Below, one piece after another: positions 25,294 through 33,632 of a stretch of 64,000 bases of DNA. The DNA is from JBCCXL01 sp039191605 (GTDB lineage: Bacteria > Acidobacteriota > Thermoanaerobaculia > Multivoradales > JAHZIX01): contig JBCCXL010000024.1 of the NCBI GenBank assembly GCA_039191605.1, forward strand, positions 1 to 64,000, given 5' to 3'. The notes below the pieces were generated by a model, which was not told the origin of the DNA, did no database searches, and was given only the letters and a program-made list of their open reading frames with translations. Numbering within the stretch: position 1 is the stretch's first letter; the number at the start of each line of letters is the position of its first letter. The position numbers and the translations under genes are program-made.

Positions 25294-25989
25294 TTACTCG
25301 CTAGCCTTGGAAGCAGACTCGCCGTAGTCGGTCGCGGAGTGGCGGATATCCCGCCCCTCGACGTAGTAGATGACGTCCTCGGCGATATTCGTCGCGTGAT
25401 CCGCGATGCGCTCGAAGGTGCGGGAAATCTGGATCATCCGCATCGCCTGCTGCACGCTCTCCGGGCGCTCGGCGATGGCCTCTACCAGCTGATCGTAGAA
25501 GCGGCGGTCGAGGCGATCGATCTCGTCGTCCCGCTTCCACACGTCGAGAGCCAGCTCGGCGTCTCGACGCACGAAGGCGTCGAGGCTCTCGCGTAGCATT
25601 CTACGCACTTCGGTGGACATCTTCGGCAGATCGATCTGGGCCTCGAAGGGCGCCTCCCGGGCAAGATCCCGCACCGCGCGGCAAATGTTGGCGGCGGAAT
25701 CTCCGATGCGCTCGAGATCGGTGGTGATCTTCATCACCGCCACCAGAAAGCGCAGATCCTTGGCGGTGGGCTGCTGCAGAGCGAGGAGCGTCAGCGACTC
25801 GTTATCGATGCGCTTCTCCAGCTCGTCCACTTCACGATCCGAGCGAATGACCTCCAGCGCCTGATCGGAGCCGCGCTCGGTCAGGGCCTGAGTCGCCTGG
25901 GCGACCATCTCCTCCACCTTGCCCCCCATGGTGAGCAAGAGGTCCTTGATTTGGTCGTATTCGACATCGACGTGCCGTGTGCTGCTCAT
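25294..25989 (-). CDS. phoU: Phosphate signalling/transport accessory protein PhoU
   Basis: Cytoplasmic regulator that couples Pst transport state to the PhoR-PhoB pathway. 231 residues, ATG 25989 with AGGAG five bases upstream. Two three-helix PhoU repeats are visible, each with the acidic metal-binding pattern (LERIGDSAANICRAV near 95-110 and FERIADHATNIAEDVIYY near 190-208). It precedes pstB by 101 bases and is probably co-transcribed with it. Confidence 0.94.
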   Translation of the reverse strand: MSSTRHVDVEYDQIKDLLLTMGGKVEEMVAQATQALTERGSDQALEVIRSDREVDELEKRIDNESLTLLALQQPTAKDLRFLVAVMKITTDLERIGDSAANICRAVRDLAREAPFEAQIDLPKMSTEVRRMLRESLDAFVRRDAELALDVWKRDDEIDRLDRRFYDQLVEAIAERPESVQQAMRMIQISRTFERIADHATNIAEDVIYYVEGRDIRHSATDYGESASKASE

Positions 25990-26134
25990 CTTGGCTCCTG
26001 GCGTAGCGCCACGCTGAGGTGGGGAAATAAGAACGGATGGATCCGAGAGAAATACTCAGAGTCGACTCGAGGTGAGCTTGCCATCCTATCGCCTTCGGGA
26101 ACCCTCAGCTGGAAGGGATACCGAGATGGATAGA

Positions 26135-26185
26135 AAAGGCCGGGAGGAGGTCCGGCCCGACGGGCGCGGACCTTACCTCCCGGCT
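26135..26185 (-). terminator. Rho-independent terminator after the porin gene
   Basis: On the minus strand a long imperfect hairpin pairs GCCGGGAGGTAAGGTCCG with CGGACCTCCTCCCGGC and is followed by CTTTTCTAT. It lies 60 bases after the porin stop, so phoU-pstB probably has its own promoter or depends on readthrough. Confidence 0.75.
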
Positions 26186-26245
26186 CAAACCCAAAACCGA
26201 AACTCAGATGCCGTGAGGCGATGAATCCGGTCAGAAGGAATCAGC

Positions 26246-27304
26246 TCAGAAGGAAAGCTGCAGCTGAACCCGGATCTCGGTGTCTTCCGTATCCGAGAGC
26301 TCATCCTCGATCTGGCGCCAATCGGCCTGCACCTTGTAGTTGTGCTTGCTCAGATAGTGGCTGAAGGCGATCCCGGTCTCGATCTCGTCGGCGTCGACGC
26401 TGCCGAGGTCCGGCGAGACGACGGCGTAGCGACCGGCGATCTCGTGCTTCTTGTTGGGGAAGAGATAGCCGGCCTGAACATAGAAACCATCGGTATCGAT
26501 GGTGGCGCCGCCGCTCGCCGGATCGAGCTCTTCCTGGAAGTACTCAGCGGTCGTGCTGAAGCCGTGGATCTTGTAGGCAAACTCAAAGCCGAGGCGATCG
26601 ACGTCGTCGTCGTTGCCCTCGGTGTTGGTCAGGAAGGAAGCGCCGACCGCCAGCTTGCCGGAGGAGGGGTAGTCAAGGGCGCTCTCTTCGAGCTTGTACT
26701 CACCGAAGGGAGTGAACACCACGCGGCCGACCACCAGCTTGTTGTCGTTGTCGTCCCGGCTCTTATTGCGGCCGTTGCCGTTGAAGTAGCCGAGGTTGTA
26801 CTCGAAGGTCTTGTTCTTGTTGACGCCGATCAGCCCAAGTCCAATGTCGCGGCCGTGGGAGAAGCGGCCGCTGGTGATCGAACGATCGACGAACTGCTGC
26901 TTGCCGGAGGAGGTCAGATCCTGGCGGGCGAAGAAAGCGCGGCTCTGCCCCACCCGAAACTGCGCCATCTTGTTGGCGGAGTACTGAAAATAGGCGTCCT
27001 GCAGGCTGGTGCTGCCACCGCCCCACTCGGCCTGGATCTTGTACTTCACGTCTCCGAAGGCCTTGCCCTGAAGGGTCAGGCGGGCGCGACGAATGCGGAA
27101 CGAGCCCTTATCGTCTCCACCATCCGGATCCTCGAAGGTGTAGCGAACCTGAACGCGGTTCTTGATGGCCAAATCAAACTTGCCGTCGGCGCTCTTGAAG
27201 TACGGGTTCTTAGCCCAGCCGGCCTCGCCGTCTTCCGCGCTAGCGGCGGAAGTCGCGACGAGCATCAGCAGAGCGCCCGCGAAAGCAATCAATTTCTTCG
27301 ACAT
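26246..27304 (-). CDS. OprO/OprP-like phosphate-selective porin
   Basis: Outer-membrane channel for phosphate or polyphosphate. The start is ATG 27304 (MSKKLIAFAGALL), with GAGGAG six bases upstream; an in-frame extension to 27583 lacks support. 352 residues with a signal peptide cleaved after SASA. The sequence alternates beta-strands and polar loops. It contains the family-typical FRIRRARLTLQGKAFGDVKYK and ends in Phe (QLQLSF), as outer-membrane barrels do. Position beside phoU-pstB and a Pho-box-like promoter support phosphate uptake. Confidence 0.9.
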   Translation of the reverse strand: MSKKLIAFAGALLMLVATSAASAEDGEAGWAKNPYFKSADGKFDLAIKNRVQVRYTFEDPDGGDDKGSFRIRRARLTLQGKAFGDVKYKIQAEWGGGSTSLQDAYFQYSANKMAQFRVGQSRAFFARQDLTSSGKQQFVDRSITSGRFSHGRDIGLGLIGVNKNKTFEYNLGYFNGNGRNKSRDDNDNKLVVGRVVFTPFGEYKLEESALDYPSSGKLAVGASFLTNTEGNDDDVDRLGFEFAYKIHGFSTTAEYFQEELDPASGGATIDTDGFYVQAGYLFPNKKHEIAGRYAVVSPDLGSVDADEIETGIAFSHYLSKHNYKVQADWRQIEDELSDTEDTEIRVQLQLSF

Positions 27305-27421
27305 GGTGATCTCCTCTACGACAGGAATCGTCGTGTCCGTTCTTGAGCTTGTCTTGTGCTTTTTGGGTACTGAAGCCCGGCCAGAAAGCCGAGCGCTCCG
27401 CCCGGCCGCGGGACAGTGAGG

Positions 27422-27477
27422 AGCATAGGTAGAAGACGCATCGACAGAGCGACACCACAGTGACAGCGGTGCAACAG
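27422..27477 (-). promoter_or_regulatory. Pho box promoter of the porin gene
   Basis: Three heptamers at exact 11-base spacing on the minus strand: CTGTTGC, CTGTCAC and GTGTCGC (27477 down to 27449). The middle one is an almost perfect PhoB unit. A -10-like TATGCT (27427-27422) starts 32 bases after it, the same geometry as in front of pstS. Confidence 0.75.
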
Positions 27478-27718
27478 GCAGCACTGAAACTTCAGGGCCT
27501 AAGAAGAAGCCCCAGCGAGCCCAAGAAACTTCTAAAGGAGAATCGCTAACTCGCTGAAACCAAGAGCCTTCTGTAGCATCCAAGCGCTAGATAAGGCTGC
27601 CCGAGGGGCAGCTCTCAGACCACTCCAACGGCCTTGGCTACCGCTCCTCCACCTCTCCCAGCCCAGTCTCCATCGCCCCTTACAACTCGTAGAGGGGCAA
27701 TCTCCGTCTTTCTGCACT
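27478..27718. other. Intergenic region, TPR gene to porin
   Basis: Between the TPR gene's 3' repeat and the porin's Pho box I see no further gene. An in-frame upstream extension of the porin frame reaches 27583, but it lacks a ribosome site and would lie upstream of the Pho box. Confidence 0.5.
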
Positions 27719-27763
27719 GCAGAAGCTGACTCAGCAGAAGCTAACTCAGCAGAAGCTGGCTCA
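27719..27763. repeat. 15-bp tandem repeat carrying the stop codon of the TPR gene
   Basis: Three copies of GCAGAAGCT(g/a)(a/g)CTCA. The TGA stop of the minus-strand TPR gene is part of the first coding-side unit. Because the unit is 15 bases, every copy repeats the stop in frame. Confidence 0.95.
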
Positions 27764-28285
27764 GCGAGAGGCGAGGGACTCTCCTACTTCACCCTCTTCC
27801 TCGCTCTCCACCTTCGGCTTCCGTCGGCGCAATCCGGCGATCAGCTTCCCCAAGCCTACGTTGAGGCTGTGGCCTCGACCGAGGAAGGGTAGCAGCGGGT
27901 GGCGGCGATAGCCGAGCTCGCGGCGCAGAGCCCCGAGGCCCGCATGCTGGGCGTCGATCTTGAGGCCTCGCTCCAGGGTCTCCAATGCTCCCCGGCGATC
28001 CTTGCCGAGGATCTGGGTCTGCGCCAGGTTGAGGAAGTTCTCCGGCTCGTAGAACTCCATCTTCACGGCGTGGCGACACAGCGCGAGGCCCTCCTGCTGA
28101 CGCTCCTGGAAGAGGGCGATGCCGTAGCCCAGGTAGGAGTAGAAGGTGCCCGGCAGCTTGGTCTGGCCATCTTTCCGCTCGGCGACCTTCAGCAGGTAAG
28201 ACAATCCCTGCTCGAGACGCCCTTTGCGACAAAGGTTGATCCCGCGCTGGGCCAGCGCTTCTAGACCATTGGCGTTGTGCTGCAT
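27761..28285 (-). CDS. Small TPR-repeat protein
   Basis: Start ATG 28285 (MQHNANGLEALAQRG), with GAGGAG seven bases upstream; the longer frame to 28468 is not supported. 174 residues. Three TPR-like helical pairs are visible: INLCRKGRLEQGLSYLLKVA, GIALFQERQQEGLALCRHAV and TQILGKDRRGALETLERGLK. A basic and then acidic tail follows (RRRKPKVESEEEGE). Probably a cytoplasmic scaffold; the partner is unknown. The gene ends inside the 15-bp repeat. Confidence 0.7.
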   Translation of the reverse strand: MQHNANGLEALAQRGINLCRKGRLEQGLSYLLKVAERKDGQTKLPGTFYSYLGYGIALFQERQQEGLALCRHAVKMEFYEPENFLNLAQTQILGKDRRGALETLERGLKIDAQHAGLGALRRELGYRRHPLLPFLGRGHSLNVGLGKLIAGLRRRKPKVESEEEGEVGESLASR

Positions 28286-28692
28286 CGGCGAGCTCCTCGA
28301 TACCTGCATTTCAGCTTTCCCGTGGGGGGGACGCTGCGAGATCTTGGGGGTAAGCCTCTTAGGCCAGTGAGAAATGCGCATAAAGTTTACCATCGATAAC
28401 TGAAGTGCGAGCACCCCGTCCCGCCGATGGCATCTCCCGGCGCTCTCTCCCGGACTCTGCCAGTCCACTCATCCCGTCATTGCGCCCTGCGAACCCCCAA
28501 CGATCCCGAAGGTTATGGATCTCAGAGGTCATAGACTTCAAGACGCTATAAACTCGGCGCTTCCCGAGCTGCCGCCTCATCTGATGCCTCCGAGAGCGGC
28601 GAAGCTATTGGGGACCTCCCGAGGCTGCCTCTACCCTGCGTCCCTCATCCATAGCCCGCACCCCTAGAGATCATCAGCAGGCCCCCCCCAAG
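28286..28692. other. Divergent intergenic region, TPR gene and glycosyltransferase
   Basis: 407 bases with no supported gene. A TATAAACT near 28545 is a possible -10 for the rightward gene. Just before the ATG at 28693 lies a run of eight C (28682-28689), between AGG and the start codon. Confidence 0.4.
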
Positions 28693-30981
28693 ATGCCCTC
28701 GAACAATCGACTCGCAACCCGCGGCTGGCAGGCCGGCCCATTGCTAGCCGGCCCATTGCAAGCCGGCAGATTGCTGGCCGGCCCATTGCTGGCCGGTACC
28801 TTGCTGGCCATTCTGGCCCTCGCTACCTTCCTGCGCTTCGACGGCCTCGCCGAGCCCTCCCTTTGGCTCGACGAGATTCTGCACGTGGAGGCGACCGAAG
28901 AAGCCGCCTCCCAGCCCTGGCAGACCTGGTGGACGGGGGTTTCCGCGGACCGCGAGAACGGCTCCCTCTACTACGCCACCCAGCTCCTCGCCCAAACCTT
29001 CTTCGACGGCGAATTCGGCGTGCGCCTGGCGCCGGCCCTGGCCGGCCTCGCCACCGTCGCCGCGCTCTTCTTCGTCGCCCTCGCCGCCACCGGCAGCCGA
29101 CGGGTAGCGGGGGTGGCGGCGGCTCTGCTGGCGGTGGCGCCGCTGCACGTTTACTACTCCCGGGAAGGGCGCCCCTACGCCGCGGTGATGCTGATCGCCG
29201 TGCTGCTGATGCTGGTGGCGGTCCAGGCCCACCGCCGCCGGGCCACTGAGCTACCGGAGCTACCGGAGCCGCCGGAGCCCTCCTTGCCACGCCGTCGAAT
29301 ACCAGGCCCCTGGGTTCTCGCCGCCTACGCTCTCTGCCTCAGCACCGCCTATTGGGGCGCCGTCACCGCTCCGATCCTGGTGGCCTTCGGCGGCGTGGCG
29401 GTGCTGGAGTGGCTCTTGCGCCGCGACCGCCGCGGGCTCTCTGCCCACTTCGCCCTCGCCGCCGGCTCCGGCCTGGCCCTCAGCCTGCTGCTCTTCCCCA
29501 CCGCCGAAAAGCTCGGCGGCGCCGTCGGCTCGCTGAATCAAACCGCCCGCTGGGAGATCACCAACCCCCTCACCGCCACGGCCCTGGACCGCCTGCTGGC
29601 CAGCATGACGGTCTCCGGCCTCGATCGCGGCACCTCCACCGCCCTCAGCGTGGTTCTGCTGCTGCTGGCACTGTGGGGCAGCGTGCGAGCCTTTCGCCGC
29701 CACTCTCGATTCGCCCCCTGGCTGGTGGGGCTGTGCGTCTTTCCCATCGCCGGCTGGCTGGTGGTGCTGGTGGCCTTCGACCATTGGTACAACGTGCGCT
29801 ACACCTCCGTCGGCCTGCCGGCCTTCCTGCTGCTGGTGGCGCTGGGGATCGTGGGCCTCTTCGAAAGCCTGGAGCGCGCCCTCCCGCGGCTCGGACTTCC
29901 CAAGCTGAGCTCCGCCCTCGCCAGCGTCCTGCTGGCCCTCGCCCTGCTGCCGCTGCTGCTGCCGCTGGCGCGCACCGCCCGAGTCGAGCCCCTGGACAAG
30001 CCCGACTGGCGGGGCGTCGCCCAGCTCATCGGCACCCTCGCACTGCCGGGAGAGCCGGTGATCGCCCGCGGTCCGTGGGCCGAGACCTGCATTGGCCACT
30101 ACCTCAAGCAGCTCCAGCTGCCCCAGGAAGTGATTCCGGTGCGCTACGACCCGGGCCTGGCGACGGAGCAAACGCAGCTCCATCCCCGCGCCTGGGTGCT
30201 CGCCGCCGGGCACCGCCAGAGCCCGGAATTCGACGCCTGGGCCTCCGGCTTCGACCCGGTGCTGCGGCTCCCCAAGGCGAAGATCCGGCTCTCCTTCTAC
30301 CCCGACTTCCCCACCCTGGTGGCGGGGGAAGGGCGCCTCGACAAGCTTCTCGCCGCCGCTCAGCAGGGCCCCGCGGCGCAGGAGCGGGCGGAGCCGGCCC
30401 ACCGCCAGGAGCTCACGGAGTCGGAGTTCCTCCTCGGCGGCGGCTGGTCCTACCCGGAGCGGGAGCCCGAGGGGCGCACCTTCCGCTGGGCCCAGCGCCA
30501 GGGAGCGGAGATGCTGCTCCTGCCCCCGGCGGGCGAAGTCCCGACCCAAATTCGGCTCCGCGCCCTGCCCTTCCCGAGCCCCAATCAGCCGCCTCAGACT
30601 CTGACCCTCACCGCCAGCTCTGACTCCGTGGAATCCTCCCCTCTGGGAATGTACACCCTGGAATCCCGCTGGAACGACCTGACGATCCCTCTCCCCGAGT
30701 CGCTGCAGGCCGCTGAGAGCCCGCTCATCCTGAGCGTCGACTTCGGCTGGCTGCAGTCGCCCCGCGACCTCGATCCCAGCTCCGGGGATCCCCGCTATCT
30801 GGGCGCGGCCTTCGACTTCGTGGAGCTCAGCTCGGATCCGCTCCCTCCCGCGCTCGCCCCCTCGGTAGCCAACCCGGCAGAGGTCCCTGCCGGTGAAGCC
30901 GACTCGACGACGGACCTCCAGCCGGAGCCGAATCAAACGGAGCCAGAACCGACGGAGCCAGAACCGACGGAGCCAAGCTAG
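28693..30981 (+). CDS. GT39-like (PMT/ArnT-family) membrane glycosyltransferase
   Basis: 762 residues from ATG 28693. The first membrane segment is near residues 35-55. The extracytoplasmic catalytic motif LWLDEILHVE follows at about 56-65, with the acidic pair expected for lipid-phosphate-sugar transferases. YYSREGRPYAAVML, another family motif, lies near 155. About ten more membrane segments run to residue 430, then a soluble C-terminal domain (about 330 residues) with beta-rich character. The N-terminus contains five in-frame AGPLL-type repeats and the C-terminus a TEPEP repeat. Sugar donor and acceptor cannot be read from the sequence. Confidence 0.7.
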   Translation: MPSNNRLATRGWQAGPLLAGPLQAGRLLAGPLLAGTLLAILALATFLRFDGLAEPSLWLDEILHVEATEEAASQPWQTWWTGVSADRENGSLYYATQLLAQTFFDGEFGVRLAPALAGLATVAALFFVALAATGSRRVAGVAAALLAVAPLHVYYSREGRPYAAVMLIAVLLMLVAVQAHRRRATELPELPEPPEPSLPRRRIPGPWVLAAYALCLSTAYWGAVTAPILVAFGGVAVLEWLLRRDRRGLSAHFALAAGSGLALSLLLFPTAEKLGGAVGSLNQTARWEITNPLTATALDRLLASMTVSGLDRGTSTALSVVLLLLALWGSVRAFRRHSRFAPWLVGLCVFPIAGWLVVLVAFDHWYNVRYTSVGLPAFLLLVALGIVGLFESLERALPRLGLPKLSSALASVLLALALLPLLLPLARTARVEPLDKPDWRGVAQLIGTLALPGEPVIARGPWAETCIGHYLKQLQLPQEVIPVRYDPGLATEQTQLHPRAWVLAAGHRQSPEFDAWASGFDPVLRLPKAKIRLSFYPDFPTLVAGEGRLDKLLAAAQQGPAAQERAEPAHRQELTESEFLLGGGWSYPEREPEGRTFRWAQRQGAEMLLLPPAGEVPTQIRLRALPFPSPNQPPQTLTLTASSDSVESSPLGMYTLESRWNDLTIPLPESLQAAESPLILSVDFGWLQSPRDLDPSSGDPRYLGAAFDFVELSSDPLPPALAPSVANPAEVPAGEADSTTDLQPEPNQTEPEPTEPEPTEPS
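28735..28809. repeat. 15-bp in-frame tandem repeat, five copies
   Basis: Units resembling GGCCCATTGCTGGCC run head to tail at the 5' end of the glycosyltransferase gene. They encode AGPLL-like pentapeptides just before and into the first membrane helix. Confidence 0.9.
30937..30974. repeat. 15-bp tandem repeat at the 3' end of the glycosyltransferase gene
   Basis: Two and a half copies of ACGGAGCCAGAACCG encode TEPEP units. The stop codon follows seven bases later. Confidence 0.9.
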
Positions 30982-31160
30982 GCGAGCCTGGACGCTCTAC
31001 CCCTAGCGCCCCCAAAGTCCGAGGCCCAACGCCCCGAGCCGAAAGCCCGAAGCCATCGTCTCCAGGAATCATTTAGAGTACCCTCACTCGGCTCGGCCTT
31101 AACGGCCAACCAAATCCCTAAAACACAGATCTTCAGCGACGAGAGAACCCGAGCCCCAGC

Positions 31161-32306
31161 ATGGAATTCGACTGGACCGACGAGCAGCGCGAGCTTCGCC
31201 GCAGCGCCGTGGATTTCGCCTCCCGCTACCTGGTGGAAGGCACCGCCGAACGGGATCGTGACGGCACCTTCTCCCGCGAGATCTGGGACGCCTGCGGCGA
31301 CTACGGCCTCCAGGGCCTGCTGGTGCCTCCGGAGTGGAACGGTTCCGGCCAGGACCTGCTCTCCGCCGTCACCGTGCTCGAGGGCATCGGCTACGGCGGC
31401 CGCGACAACGGCATGATCTTCTCCGTCGCCGCCCACGCCGCCTCCTGCGAGGGCCCCCTGGCGGTCTTCGGCAGCGAGCCCCAGAAGGAGCGCTGGCTCC
31501 GGGGCCTGGCGGACGGCAGCCTGATCGGCGCCACCGGCATCACCGAACCGGATTCCGGCTCCAACGCCCTCGGCCTCGGCACCACCGCCGAGCAGCAGGA
31601 CGGCGAGTGGGTGCTCAACGGCTCCAAGACCTTCGTCACCAACGCCCCGCTGGCGGACCTCTTCATCGTCTACGCCCGCACCGGCGGCAGCGGCTTCGGG
31701 GGCCTCACCTGCTTCCTGATCCCCCAGGGCACCGAGGGCCTGAGCGTCGGGCCCACGATGCATAAGATGGGCCTGCGCACCAGCCCGATGGCGCAGGTCT
31801 ACCTCGACTCCTGCCGCATCCCCGAAGACTCCGTCGTCGGCGGGGTCGGCTCGGGGGCCATGGTGTTCAACCAGACGATGGACGTGGAGCGCCTACTGGT
31901 GATGGCACCGGCCCTCGGCGTGATGGAGCGAACCCTCGAGCGCTGCGTGGACCACGCCCGAGAGCGCACCACCGGGAACGCCACTATCGGCAAGCACCAG
32001 GCCATCGCCCACCGCATCGCGGACATGGAGCTGGAGCTGGAGGCGGCCCGCCTGCTGCTCTATCGCGCCGCCTGGCACCGCGGCCGACGCAGCACCGCCA
32101 CTCGGGAGTCGGCCCTCGCCAAGCTCGCCGTCAGCGAAGCCTACGTGCGCGCCTGCCGCGCCGCCGTGCAAATCTTCGGAGGCTACGGATACGTGGTCGA
32201 ATACGAGCTGGAACGAGAGCTCCGCGACGCTCTCTCGGCGACCCTCTACGTCGGCACCTCGGAGATTCAGAGAAACCTCATCGCCGGACTGCGAGGCCTG
32301 GGATGA
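31161..32306 (+). CDS. Acyl-CoA dehydrogenase family flavoprotein
   Basis: 381 residues from ATG 31161. Family blocks: GATGITEPDSGSNA (FAD/substrate loop, about 132-145), NGSKTFVTNAPLAD, HKMGLRTSPMAQVYLD and the C-terminal FGGYGYVVEYELERELRDA, which contains the expected catalytic-base Glu. It introduces an alpha,beta double bond into an acyl thioester. Here it heads a chain with a ligase, carrier protein and NRPS, so an ACP-bound substrate is more likely than a CoA ester. Ligase, dehydrogenase and PCP also occur together in pyrrole-2-carboxyl (PltF/E/L-like) systems. It overlaps the next gene by four bases (ATGA). Confidence 0.88.
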   Translation: MEFDWTDEQRELRRSAVDFASRYLVEGTAERDRDGTFSREIWDACGDYGLQGLLVPPEWNGSGQDLLSAVTVLEGIGYGGRDNGMIFSVAAHAASCEGPLAVFGSEPQKERWLRGLADGSLIGATGITEPDSGSNALGLGTTAEQQDGEWVLNGSKTFVTNAPLADLFIVYARTGGSGFGGLTCFLIPQGTEGLSVGPTMHKMGLRTSPMAQVYLDSCRIPEDSVVGGVGSGAMVFNQTMDVERLLVMAPALGVMERTLERCVDHARERTTGNATIGKHQAIAHRIADMELELEAARLLLYRAAWHRGRRSTATRESALAKLAVSEAYVRACRAAVQIFGGYGYVVEYELERELRDALSATLYVGTSEIQRNLIAGLRGLG

Positions 32307-33595
32307 TCCCCTCCACTCCCCGCTATCCCTCCCCCAGCGCCCCGCACCAGCGCCGCCCCTCGTCTCTCTCCTGCCGGAACCTCTGGAGGAGCCTCTGGAG
32401 CGCCGGCCTGCTGGCCCTGCTGCTGCTCGCCGCGCCCTTCCCCGCCGACGCCCACAATATGGGCGAGAGCTACCTCTACCTGCAGATCTACGAAGACACC
32501 GTCACCGGCCGCTTCGAGATCGCCCTCTCGGACTACAACTTCCTTCGCGGCTTGGTCGGCACGCCCCAGGAGATCACCCCGGAAAACTTCGCGGAAAAAG
32601 TCCACCTGCTGGAGGCCTATTACCGCGAGAAGGTGCGCCTCAGCGACGACAGCGGCCCGCTGACTCTCGAGTTCCGGGAGCGGGCCCTGCTGGGCACGAT
32701 GCGCCCCTACGCCCAGCTCTCCTTCGATCTCGGCGGCCTGCAGAAGGTCCCGGAACAGATCACCGTCGAATACTCCGTGCTCTTCGACGACGAGCCCAGC
32801 CATCGCGGCTTCCTGCTGGTGGAGCACGATTGGTCGACGGGCACCTTCTCCAACGAGGGCCAGGTCTCGCTGGAATTCGCTCCGGACTCCCGGCGCCAGG
32901 TCTTCGAGCTTCCGGAGCTGAACCTCCTGAACGGCTTCCTCGCCGTCGTCGGCCTCGGCTGGGATCGGCTGTGGGAGGGCGTCGACCACGTCTTCTTCCT
33001 CCTCGCCCTGCTGCTCGCCGCGGTGCTGATCCGCAAGGAAGAGAAGCCAACTCGGGAGCTCGCAGAGGGGCCAATAGAGGAGTGGATGTCGGCGCTGAGC
33101 CGTATCGCCAAGATCACCGCCGCCTTCCTCCTGGCCCACAGCTTCACCCTGGCCCTGGCCTCCCTGGGGATCCTCAGCCTGCCGCTGCGGCCGGTGGAGG
33201 TGCTCATCGCCGCCTCCGTCGCCCTCGCCGCCCTCAATCTGCTGGTGCCCTTCATCAAGGACCGAATCTGGTGGTTCGTCGTCGGCTTCGGCCTGATCCA
33301 CGGCTTCGGCCTCGCCGGAACCCTGGCGAAGATGGGCATCCTGGTGGAGAAGCGCGGCCTCGCAACCCTCGGCTTCAACCTCGGCTTCGAGACCGGTCTG
33401 CTGCTCATCGTCGCGGTGATCACGCCGCTGCTCCTCCTGGTGCGCCGCTGGTCCCTCTTCCGCAAGGTCGCCGTGCCGGCCATCGCCGTGGGCATGCTCC
33501 TGCTCTCCGCCGCCTGGATGGCGGAGCGGGCCCTCGACATCGACATTCCGATCCGCGAAACCCTGCCGGACGCCATCGAGCAGTATGTTCCTTAA
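32303..33595 (+). CDS. HupE/UreJ-family membrane protein with extracytoplasmic domain
   Basis: 430 residues from ATG 32303. A signal peptide is predicted to be cleaved after ADA (about residue 50), so the mature protein starts with His (HNMGES). About 170 residues of extracytoplasmic domain follow, then six or seven membrane segments with the family motifs WEGVDHVFFLLALLLAA, FLLAHSFTLALASLG and GLIHGFGLAGTL. HupE/UreJ proteins are linked to metal (nickel or copper) handling. Translational coupling to the dehydrogenase places it inside the biosynthetic operon. The 3' end is a stop-carrying repeat. Confidence 0.8.
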   Translation: MIPSTPRYPSPSAPHQRRPSSLSCRNLWRSLWSAGLLALLLLAAPFPADAHNMGESYLYLQIYEDTVTGRFEIALSDYNFLRGLVGTPQEITPENFAEKVHLLEAYYREKVRLSDDSGPLTLEFRERALLGTMRPYAQLSFDLGGLQKVPEQITVEYSVLFDDEPSHRGFLLVEHDWSTGTFSNEGQVSLEFAPDSRRQVFELPELNLLNGFLAVVGLGWDRLWEGVDHVFFLLALLLAAVLIRKEEKPTRELAEGPIEEWMSALSRIAKITAAFLLAHSFTLALASLGILSLPLRPVEVLIAASVALAALNLLVPFIKDRIWWFVVGFGLIHGFGLAGTLAKMGILVEKRGLATLGFNLGFETGLLLIVAVITPLLLLVRRWSLFRKVAVPAIAVGMLLLSAAWMAERALDIDIPIRETLPDAIEQYVP

Positions 33596-33621
33596 CCTGT
33601 TCCCTAATCTGTTCCCTGACC
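33586..33621. repeat. 12-bp tandem repeat carrying the stop codon of the HupE-like gene
   Basis: Units TGTTCCTTAACC, TGTTCCCTAATC and TGTTCCCTGACC. The first holds the TAA stop; the next two repeat in-frame stops (TAA, TGA). The array fills the gap before the ligase gene. Confidence 0.9.
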
Positions 33622-33632
33622 CCCACTAAAGC

